Shown in pieces: positions 19,801-31,800 of a stretch of DNA of 64,000 nt. The notes beneath the pieces were generated by a model. That model saw only the letters and a list, made by a program, of their open reading frames with translations, was not told where the DNA came from and did no database searches. Each line of letters begins with the position of its first letter. Position 1 is the first letter of the stretch. A program made the translations under genes and the position numbers. Where the stretch lies: IMG/VR virus record IMGVR_UViG_3300034104_002622, positions 1-64,000 of that record. One strand, given 5' to 3'. Source of the DNA: a virus.

Positions 19801-22800
19801 CTTATTGAATTAGCTTCTTGGAAAAAAGAATCCGGAAGCCTAGATCCAAGCAACGAGCAAAAAACCCTTAATCAAATTGCAGCGAAGGCTGTATTAAAAA
19901 GCCAAGGCAAATGGGATGATGCTAACAATTCTCCATTAGCCCAGACTAAATCAGAGACACCCGCTCCAGTATCCACTGAAGCAGCCCCAGAGGTTAAGGA
20001 CACAGAGGAAGATCCTCCATTTCGTCCTGTGAATGATCCTGAAGAAATTGCTTATCGCAAAAATAAAACGATTGCTTGGGCGAAAAATACTGAGTCAGAA
20101 AGAGGTTCAAATGTTGGCAGAAAAACCATCTTTGAAAAGATTGCAGCGCTCTTTGATTCATCTCCAAAGACGGGGAATAAAGAAGAGGTTCTCGAAAGAC
20201 TAAAGAAATTTGGCGCGATGGGTCATGTTTCTGGATGGTTGAATGAAGATGCTATTCGTGAGGATTATCGCTCAGGACTGAAATACATACGTGGTGAAGT
20301 TGCTGATTCTAAGGGATCGGAACAAAAGAAACTTCTATTTGAAAGAATGGGAATCACTCCTGATGAGTTTCTTTCGTTCATAAATGATCATGGTGGAGAA
20401 GAGGCTTACGTCGAATTCATTAAGGCCCATGAGATGGGGCATATTGCTAGCGGCCATCGTGGTCAGAAAACCATCAATCAGGGTGATCTTTTAGATGATC
20501 AACACATGGGTTGGGAAACTGAGGCTAATCATTGGGCTCTAGAAACACTTGGCTTTTACGAATGGAGAAAACAACAACCAAACAAACCAAATGAAAAACA
20601 AACCGAAAACCAAGGTGACGAAGCCAAAGGGCCGCAAGTAGGTAAGATTCACAGGCCCGCTAATTCCAACGGGCTTACTGGTGATATTGTTGCGAAGTTT
20701 GCCAAAGACGGAAACAGCATCATCGTGGCAGACAATGAGACTGCGGCAAACAATGAGATCAAAAGGCAAGGCCTTGAGGGTCGTCCTGTTCTCGTGGTGA
20801 ACGCAGCTACCGCTAGTAACCGCGCAGCCGTGGAAGATGCCATTGAGGACTTCCAGAGTGGTGATAAACAGCTTGGTTCCGAAGTGGAGAGCAACACTCC
20901 CGCAATGGTTGATCCGTTAATGGAAGACCCAACCGCACCTAAGTTTTTTGCTGACATTAGTAGTCTTGATACTGAAGACAAGTTTGGTGGCAAGTGGTAT
21001 AAGTCAGGAGATACTTATACTTACACTCCAACGCAAGGTAAAGTGTTGCCTATTGGCTTAAACTCTGTTGTGGCTATTGATGGTGAACCGGATGCTGTCT
21101 TGCTTCTTGTTGGTGAAAAAGATGGTGTCTATGAATTCCGCAAGGTGGATTACAAGGTGATGGCGAAGACCCTAGGTGAGGACTTCAAGGGATACGGGAA
21201 GTTCTCTAAGGATTGGAATGATAACAGACTTAAGGAAGCAGGAAGGCACATTGAAGCTCATTTAGATAAACTCTTCAGCGGCAAGCTGAGTGAAAAAGAG
21301 TTTGATTCTATGCTCCGCAAGATTATGGCGGTTGTTGCTCCGGGTGTTCGCTTAGAGTCGATTGCTTTTGAGAAGCTTGAAAACGGTGAGTTTTTTGTAG
21401 CCCGCAGAACAACTCCTAAAGATGGAGATGGTAATGCAACGGGATTAGCCCAGACTAAAATTGTGTTAGATCGGCAAGCTTTCATGGCGAATCTTGCGAA
21501 GGTCTTCCGTGGCTATCGCACAGGTCAGGATGCGTTCTACAACAAGCTTGTAGGTAATGAGGTTGCTCGCCAGTTAGCTGCTCACGTTGACGAAGAGCTC
21601 ACCCACGTCGTTGGGATGAAGGAATTCAAAGACATCGAGGTGATTGGTTTGTTTGATGAGTTGGTTGCGTTGTCTAGAAAGGGTAAGCAGAAATTCATTT
21701 CCAGCGTGTTTAATCAGATTGCTGCAAGGCGCGTTAAGGGAAAAACCTTGGACTCTTTCACTGAGGACGAGAAATACATGGTGGGAGCAGAGACGCTACG
21801 TGCGCTCAATCAAATCCTCACCACTGGTTCATGGACGGAAGAGCAAACCAACGACGCTAAGAGGCTTCTCTTTGCGTTGAATGAGGATGCTGCTGAGGCC
21901 AAGGGGCCGCTCAAGACAGTGATCGAGCTTCTACGCCGCTACATGCTGAAGATTCGTAGGATGCTGCATATGCGCCTTCTCATGGGTCAACTGCCTCCAA
22001 ACCTTCAGGCGATGCTGAAGCGTCAGGAAACTGCTTACGTCAGGGCTAATTTGTTCGGTGACGTAGACATGATCAAAGACAAGAACGCTCAGGAAAAGAT
22101 GGAGATGGCTAGGGAGTCTCTTCTTTCCAGCCGTAAGATGATCGGCAAGGTTGCAATGAAAAATACTGGAGCTTTAGTTGAGCTAAAGAGAATTGTTAAA
22201 ACACTAAATCTAAATATCGAAGACATAATTGAAATTGATTACCGCAATGGAACAATCCGTTTGATAGATGATAGTAAGAAAGCATTCAACGGAATGAGCT
22301 TTCAAGATTTAATCAAAAGGTATGAGCCAGATGTTAACCTTGAAGATATTAATAAAGCTCTTTCGGAACTGGAAATGGAAGGTTCTGTTTTTGCTATTAT
22401 GCAGGATTTGGGTTTGGCATATCGCGCTCTTGAGGCCGCTCGCAATCTTACGCCTGATCTTCTCCCCATTCTTGATGATTCGTATGGGTTGTCCGTGAGT
22501 GAAGGTGATGAAGAAGGAGCTACGCGCAGCGATAAGGAAGATGCTGCTGAGACTGAAAAGTATCGGGTGATGCAGATGTTGGTGGCCGCTGCCCCAGCGT
22601 TTGATAACGGCAGTGCATTCATTAAAAGAAAGATGGCTGAGGTTGATTCTCTTGCGAAGAACGATTCGTTAGTTCTTTCGCAAATGAACCTTGATGTGAT
22701 TGCGGTTGTTGCTGAACTTGATTTAGGCGTTGCTAATGATGCAATCAAATTATCTAGAATTGCTGAGATGGTGAAGTATTCGCCGGGGCAAGAGGTGATG

Positions 22801-25800
22801 GATTTAAATATGGCAGCTCCTGACTTCCGGAAAAACTTGCTTAAGCGCCTCCATGAAAGGGCTACTATTAATTCGACTGATTCACTCAATTACGATGGTG
22901 AGTCACTGATTGGTGTTCATAGGATTCTCTTTGGCAAGAGGCCTGACTACAAACCATTTGTTTCTACACGTATGAAAAGGCGTGAGATGTTGGAGGATTT
23001 AGAAGCCTTCCGTCTTGCACAAATGACCGAAGCTCAAGCTGATCGTCTTCAAGCAGAACAGCTAACGCCAGAGCAAGTTAAGTCGCTCAAGCTTCTTCGT
23101 GACGCTCAAGTGGAGTCAGCTATTGCGGCTGGTCAATATGAGCAGTATGGAAGCAGCGCATTCGTAGAAAGAGCAAGGCTGAGGGCTCGTCGTATGCGTT
23201 CTGAGGCAGGAGTGAACATGGAAGTGGCGAATCGCCTTTACCAAGATTACCTCACCTACACAAAAGCATTGGATGACTACAACAAGCTGGCTACTACAGC
23301 CATCCGTGAGATGATCGGTGAAGAGTCACTGGACACAAAAGGTTTTGGTATGAGTCATCAGGACTACAACTATAACATGGATGAGTTGGTAAGCCAAAAA
23401 CCAGAAAATGTAATTCAAGTTCAAAAGGATATGTTGGCACGGCGCAGAGGAAAGATGTTTTCCGAAGCTGAGTATGAAACAGTAACTCCAGTCCGCGCAG
23501 GATTACCAAAGGAACAATCTCATAGCATAGCTCATGGTTATCCTTATAAAGATGTAGCTTGGAACGTCGCCAATAAAGACAAATCAATGACTTTAATAAC
23601 GGTCACTCAAAGTGATCCTATTACTCCTTGGTTTCCAAAGAAAGAAGGTGATCAACCTCCCAGCGATTCATTCAAAGTCACTGCGCTTCCAACTTCTAGC
23701 AATCCTTTATTTAAAAGAGGAATTCTATCTAGTGCTGCTTTTCGTGGAAACATCAATGCAATGCAGTTTTTGCAAATGCTTGATCGTGGTATCACGGGAG
23801 ACACGGCTGAGCGCTACATGGCTACTTTGGGATACGTTTCTGAGGTTGTTGAAAACGAGGATTTTGATGACATCCAATACGAAAGTATTGATAGGATACT
23901 GCCTCGCTACGCAGTCTCTAGGCTTTATGCTTTTCAAAAGGAAGAACTTTATCTTGGTAGCAGTAACGGAAAAAACCGTGCCTTAGGAATTAAAGATTTG
24001 AACAAGACATTTGGATCTAATTTAGATAAAAATCATCCTGATTACAAAAACTCAATACAAAGTTTAATTGACTCAATTCGTGACTACGCTACAAAACTTA
24101 GTCGCTCCACTAATCCTGATCTTACGATTAATGATATTGATGGACTTCAGACTCTTGCGGGAAGAAGTGCTCCGGTTATTAACGATAGAGCTAGTGAGGT
24201 TCTAAAATATCTAGCTGAGTTTGAAGCTGAGGTAAATTCTATTTCATATGCAATTAGAACTGCTGGTGAAAAAGCAACCCGTAATGAGATGGTTGGATTT
24301 TCTTCTAGGCTTTTTGCTCTTTTTAACACTAAGACAAATAGCGCTTTTGAAAATCTTGATGTTGCTATTCGTTTAGCAAACGTAAGCTCTGAAATTGCAA
24401 GGCAGGAAGCCAACTCGTTTAAGCGCATTATTCCTAATGTAATCCGAGAAAAAACTAGAACGGCTCGTGACGCTGGTTATGCTTCTAGCGAACTCTTCAG
24501 AGAGACTCGTGACAGCATGATTGATCCGGTCACGTTGACAAACATGAAGTGGTGGATTAACCGTTTTGGTAAAGATTCTCTTGCTTCGGTTGGGGGAACG
24601 TGGGCTATTGATTTAATGGAGCGGGCTGGTCGGATTGGTTTTGGCACAGCTGGAGAAATGCTGGTTACTGATGCTGCATGGGTTTGGACTCAGGCTCCAG
24701 TGTTTGAGTTTGATTCAAACGGTGATGTTGTGATGGAGCCTTTGCTTGATGAAGACGGCAAGCCTGTCATGGAGTTTTACATTGAAGATGGTCTCCAGAA
24801 AATTCAGCCAGCCATGAAGTTCAAGGCTAAGCTTGATGAGTTTGGAGAGCCTCTTACGGAGCTTCGCCAAGTTCACATAGATATGAGCGATGATGACGCA
24901 ATTGCTTACTTGATTTCCGAAAAAGACAATGCTGGTCGTGCTCCTATAAGTAGCAATATGAATGAAATTGGCTCTTCCGTTAAAGATGCGAAGATCGGAC
25001 GTTCTAGTAGCGAATCAAAGCAGTCTCCTTACGAAAAAAGTTTGCGTCAGATGGATGTGGAGAGGCAGCTTCAAAAGAAGTTTATTACTGAGGCTGGTCT
25101 ATTGATCGGCTTGCGTATTGGTGTGGATAAGAGCGCTGACGATGCTCAAGATTTTTTGAATAGGCTTTTAGCTTTGGATAGTGATTCATCTAGTTATAAT
25201 GATGTCCTTCGGGATGGACTGTCTGGTTTGTTTGGTATTGATCCATCTAATGTTGGCGAACTGATTGGAAAATTCAAAGATTTCCAACAAGGGATTTTTG
25301 AAATTAAAAGCGCACCTATTACTTCAAGGACTGAAGAGTTTGTAACTCAGAAAAAATTAGACTTATTTTCTCCATCAGGAACAATTGCAGAAAATAGAAT
25401 TGATCCCTTCTCTTTTTTAATGGAGATGATTGAGTTCAAGTCTCGGTTTGAGCGTGATCTTATTGATGCTGCACGGGTTGGTTCTGTTGACTTAGAGACA
25501 GGTGAACTTATAAGTGGTGGAAGGGGAGACTTCCGGCTTACTGAAGCGCTTAGAACGCTTTCTAACCACGCTACAGCAGGAGGACAGAATCCTCAACTTC
25601 GTGATGATTTGGCCGCAATGAATGAATCAATGATTAGGAAGGGTCGTAAGACTCTTTTCTCTGAGGTGGGTTTAGCCCAGACTAATCAGGAAGAAGCCGC
25701 TGTGATCGCTAAAATGCTTCATGATGAAAGCTTAGGAAAGGGTGAGGTTTACCTGTATGACGCGAACACGTTTGCTAAGATGGGTGACCAAGGAATTATT

Positions 25801-28800
25801 TCAACTAACGAAACAATCAACCTTATTCTCCAAAACATCCCAGACGCAATCCTCTACAAACCAACCAAGCAAACAAAAGCCAAAAACGAAGCCTACTTTG
25901 GGACGCGGTTTTTTGTTCCTATGGATGGTTCTCCTCCGGTGATCTACGTGGGAGACACGAGCAATCAGGAGGACAACAGGGTTCTCATCGAGCAAGCGCT
26001 TGGTTATCTCACCCGCCAGAAGACCGCAGAGGCCGATTTGATCGCTCAGAGGCTTATTCAGACGGCTTCCAGCATCCGGCTGGCACTAAGTCCCATAACG
26101 CACCTAGAGGAGCTAATACGCGGCCTAGGAAACAAAGCTGATTCCATCGACAATTTTATCCGTCAATACACAGATGAGCTCGCCCTAGCTAATCCAGCCT
26201 CAATGGATGGTTTAGACGAGGCTAAAAAGGCTGAGTTAAGTGGAATGATCAGAGCCTACTTCATGAAGATGCAGGACATCGGATTGATCAACACCGCCCA
26301 AAAAGCGGAACTAAACAAGATCACCGCGCTTCTGAACGAGACATCCCCTGAAGACAGCCGGAATTCTTATTCCACAGAGCGCTCACTTCTCAGTGATTCT
26401 GACCAACGTGCAGTTGAAAGAGAAAGGGACTATATAAGGCTTATGGCGGCAGACCCAATCAATGATTCAATTTCTTTGATTGCTGAAGTTTGGAGCAATC
26501 CAGAAGCTAAACGACTGTTGGATCGTGTGATGATTGGGGATAACATCGTCAACACGCTCGACTCTCTTTCCGATCAAACCCTTGCCCGTGGCATTCAAGC
26601 CGTGAAGCAAATGGGTGAATCCAATCCAGAGGATCAGACAATCGCTGATCATTTTGATTCCGTTAATTCCCAAGAAGTGGCTCAGGACAACCTCAATGAA
26701 GAGGGTTCTGAGGACATCGACAACAGGGACGTTGACACATGGGCTGATGAGTATGACAAAGCCCTAGAGCAAGCTAGGAAAGAGGCTGGTGAGCAATCCG
26801 ATCTTGAGAAACCACAGGAGCTTTCTACTGAAGACAAGGAAAAGTTTCTTGCTCTTGTTCCATCGGCAAACAACATCCGTCGATTCTTCCGTGCTCGCTT
26901 GTTCGACAAGGCCGAGTTTGGCCCAATGGACGACAAGTTAGCTGCTATTGTTGAGGATTACTCCCAGAATGGGGGGTTGAGCCCAGCAGATGCGTTGCTC
27001 TTCAATACCTTGATGGATGTGGTGAGCGTTCAAAAGACGCTACAAGCTCCCGTTATTGTGGATAACAACAGCGATGTCACTCCGGGTCGTGAAATTCTTG
27101 GTGATCTTGGCACTCGTGATGGCGCAAATCCTATAGTTGGAAACAACGAGGGATCAAAATGGAGGGGTCGCCGTGGTGAGCGAGCTCCGTTTGTTGGGGC
27201 ATGGCACACGTTAATGACTGGAAGACAGAACGGAAGAACCGCTCCTACTCTTGTTTTTGAACGGAAACGCTATCAAAAGTTTGCTGGTGGATTTCTTGAT
27301 CGTGTTCCTTTTATTAATGAGATAATTCAGACTCAAGCTGAAAAATCAATTAATGAAGCTGTCGATAATTACAATGAAGCTAAGCATAAGAATTTGCCTA
27401 ATTTTATTTCTTATCCACGTGCATACGTTGACATCCCGCTAACTCAGGAGGTTTACGAGCAGATTGGTTCTTACCTGCCTACTGGCAAGCTTGCTGCGGC
27501 TGAGGCCGAAGTAAGGGAGAATATCCAGAAGATGTTTAAGTTGCGCGAGAACGCAGAGAGACAGCGGGATAAGGCCAAGGCTGTAATCGAGGAGTTTGAG
27601 AATCGGGCTCTGGAGAATCCATTGTTTGAGCGTATTCAGCAATGGCAATTCCAAGGAAACGTCCGTAGCATGATTGAGGCTCAAATCTTGGATGAGGCCT
27701 ACAATACAGCTTTGGAGGTTAAGTCTGCTGCTGGTGGGGATACAAGGCTTGAGAAACTGCTGAACACCTACGCTACAAAATCACGTTTTCAGAGTGATCG
27801 TTACAAAGAAGTTTTCAACGACATTCAACAGGATGCTATTCGCCTTCGTCAGTTGATTGCTAATGCTGATGCGCTGATTGAGGCAGAGCAAGAGGCTACT
27901 GGTGAGATTGTGAAAGATCGTGGGGTCGTTTACTACGCTGATCCAAAAATTTTTCTTCAGCAGAAATTATTGAATAGCAATATCCAGAAGCTCAATCAGA
28001 TCGTTAACAAGGACATGGAATCCGTATGGCGGCTTGTTATCGAGGATGACAATAACGCTAAGTCGGTATTCTCTGAGAACTCCAAGAAGTTCATCAAGAT
28101 TAATGAAGTGGAAGACCTTTTCAAATTTAGGTTTGGAATGCTTGAAGATGATTTAACGAGGATGTTTTCTCGTGATGGTTTGCGTAATGTGTTTCTTCGT
28201 CCGTTGGTTGAACAAGCGGTTGGCGGGTTTGGTCGGGAAACTTCTTCTCTTGCTTCCCGCGAGATGCAGATGCCGACGAAGACCACGGCTAAGAAAAAAT
28301 CGAAAGAGATTGAAGCAGTAAGGCTGCAAGCGAAGCGTCAACGCAGAAAGATGATTTCTCGCCTTGTCAATATGATTAAGCAGGGCAGCACACGTAATGA
28401 GATTAAAATGTATCTGACTCGTCAGCTTGAAGGTCGTTTTAACGCGCTAGAAAGTAATGCGAATAGTCCATTCAATGATTCTTTTCGCGCTATGCTGGAT
28501 GAGATTTCAATGCCTAGTGATGCGCTTGTTGAAATCCTTCGCTATGACGAAGGAGTTAAGAGTACGGAAGAAGCAGCAAGGCTTACAAAAGCAGAGAACG
28601 TCTTATTAAAAAGTGAGCGCTTACTGGCTCAGATGAACGACCCAAACGTCACAGTTAAATCTGGTGGATATTTTTCTCGTCTGGCTTTTAATAATACAAG
28701 CGATGCTCTCGCTGGTATCCACACTCACATCGGTAGCGATCAATCTTTAAATCCGCTTGGTGGTCGCCACAAAGTCCCTATCACCATGACGTTTGTCCCT

Positions 28801-31800
28801 GAGGACGCGTTAAGTCCAATGGTCACTGAGATGACCCGCAAGGATGAGCTTGCGGCCTACCGCTCTAAGTGGAACAAGGAGTTTAAGGATGCAGCTAATC
28901 CGTATGAGTTTTACATTAGGCAACAAGCTATCTCTCGCGCATTGAGCGACTACGCTGAAAAAGCTGACGTTCTGCACCGTGCAATTAAGCAACAAGAAAC
29001 CTATATCAACAACTACAACCCAGCAGCCATCATCCAACAAGTTACGGATACGATGGCTATTCAGGACAGGCTCTCACAAGAGCGGATTAACCGTATCAAA
29101 GCTGATTCTGAAGGAGTGAGCCATCATGCTGTTGCACCGGACGTAGTAGCCCTCTTAGCCGTCCCTGAAGAGCAGAGCTTCTACTCTGTGAGTAACGTGA
29201 AGGAACTCAACAAGCTCGCTGATAAGGCGAAGCAGAAAGGCCTTGAGTTATCGAAGGCTATTGATGAAGTGAAGGGTTACGAGACGCGGATTGCACAAGC
29301 AAAGAACAAAGGCCAATTCATGCAAGCCGACAAGCTTGGAGTTCTTTTAGTTAAGGCTAAAGCAAATAGGGATGGCATTGCCGACGATCTTAAGACCATT
29401 GGGAAACGTCGTGTGGCTCTTCGGGCTGCACGTAGGGTTTCTAGGCACACGATTCCAGAGAACATGAAAGAGCGCCGCGAGTTGGTTGCTCACCTTGTTA
29501 ATGATGGCGAATGGTTGCTTCTTGGTTCCATCACCGCAGCGCAGGACTTGAAGAACCGATTCGTAGTTCAGAGCGGGAAAGCCCAAAGTGGAGAGTCAAT
29601 GATGCGTGACATCGTATTGAGTTCCGTTCCTGAAGAAGATGAATCAGAAGACGGGACAGTTCACCTCCAGAACAGGATGGGCTTTACTTCCGTATACAGG
29701 AATGAAGCATGGACTCACACTGATTTCACATCTCCCGCTTGGAGTCTCGCTGCAAATTCAACCAGAGAAAGCGCATCAAAACAATTTGCTGCTCGCTATT
29801 CATCGAACGTAGTTGAACGAGCCAATAGAAGGCTGGCAGAAAGAAGGAATGATCCACTTGCTCGCGCTGGAGACGAAGACAGGAAGATTGACACGAACAA
29901 CACTTTCGTTAAAAAACAACTGGAGATGTTTGAGTTCTACGTTGAATCCATTGCTCTTGCCTATGACCGAAACACTTTGAGTGGGGAAACAAGGAAAAGG
30001 GTTTTTGATTTCCTGAAAACGCTAGCGGATGGAAAGATTGCCCAATCGAATGATGCTGCTGAGTCTGTCGATCTCATTGATCTTTATGCCTCGGTTGTTT
30101 CTGAGATTGAAGGACCGGAGGCTATGAAGCTGCTGATTGCTGGTATCGTGCCGCTGTCGGGACCTGCTCGCTTCTCAATGAAGGCTTTGCACCACCATGA
30201 GTCTAAGCTAAGAATGACGTTTATGAAGACCCATATTGCTCAGATGGAGGCCCGTAGGCTTCATGGATACCTTGAGCACGGCTTCGACCTGAAATCAGGA
30301 CGCAACACCCACACAAACGAATTCAACAAAGCAAAGGCAAAACTAGAAGAAAAGGCAAAGCTCTTAGGATTGGATTCTTTGCAGCAGTCAATTCCTTATG
30401 TGATTGCTAGTCTAAAGGGTTTGACTAAAACTAGATCGGCTTCTCTTGCTGGCAATCTTTCGATGTGGGCTAGTGATTTCCAAACAGGATCGCGTGATCT
30501 TAAGCAGTTGTTTGATTCTCAAAATGAATTAGCAGCGGGACAAAAGTTTGGGAAGATACGCAAGTATTTCACAGCGGAGCATGTGGATGTCATTCGTGAC
30601 TACGCAATGGTCAAAGAAGTGTATGAAACCATTCGCCCTATTTTGCGTGATGTTGGAACGAGCCCGTCTGGAACTGATAAGAACGCTCATGCTTTGGAAT
30701 TGATCAATAAAGCTATCGCTGCGCTAGAGGAAAAGATTCCAGCGAACTTGCAACAAGCATCCAAAGACTACTCTGACACTTTAGGAACAACTTTCAAAGG
30801 CTTATCGGATGCTTCTGAGTTGACATTGATTATGATGAGTCATCCTGATGCCACTCCAGATGAAGGACAGGCTTACCAGAAGTGGTTGCATGGAGGATTA
30901 AGAGGTGACGCTACGTTCGTGACTACAGTTCCTCTTCGCTACGGACACGCGGCCAATCCTAAGTCTATTGGTAAAAGTTTTGAACCCCGCCAATACAAGG
31001 AAGACCCATTAGAAGAGGTTGGCATGATGAGTCTTTCGCTTTTGGGTGGTCCGGGAAAACAAGCTAGAACTCGTAAAGATAACGAAGATGCTCAAACTTA
31101 CCGCCCAATCAATCTCAATGGGCTGTCTGGGACTATCGCTCTTTTGGATGATACTCTTTACCGCCTTAACGTAACTCCTACCTACTCTATTCTCAGGAAG
31201 ATTGTAGGAAAGGAGGAAGTGAATCAGCGGAATCAGGGTGAGGTTGTTGGATCAAAGGTGATGGCTAAGCTTGGTGATTCTCCCGAAGGTGAAATAGCTA
31301 GGAAGTGGCGTGTGGCGCTTGGTGCAATCTCGGAAGAAATGGACATCAAGGTTGCTAACGACATGAAGTTTGGAGTGGCGAACACTGCTTTCTCTGAAAC
31401 CCTCAATTACCTTTCATCGTTGATGATGGTTAGGTCGTTGTTTTCTTTCCAGCAGTTCTGGAACCAATCTGGTCCATCAGTATTGGGATACATTGTGAAA
31501 AAGTCTGTGACGGGGAATTACAAGGATGCTATTCAGATGGTTCGCCTACTATCTAAGATTATCGCTTCAAAAGCTGGAGGTGATTCTCAATTTAACGACG
31601 AAGCTAAGCAGTTTGTAGCGAATGTTGCTACTTGGGTAAACTTCCGTGGTGCTGATGGCATTGATAAGCTTGACCAACTTCGCAGGAAGCAAGTCAGGCA
31701 TGGCGCTGGGCTTGGTAAAAAATGGTCAGGATATGCTCTTAATCAGATTACCAACCTTGGAGAAAAGTCTCTTGACTTTAGTATAGCTAAAGTTGAGCGG

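Noticed and set aside
28690-28760. JAMM-type motif (HTH after 'ALAGI') in the giant protein
   Set aside because: The required Ser and Asp at the correct spacing after H-x-H are not present.
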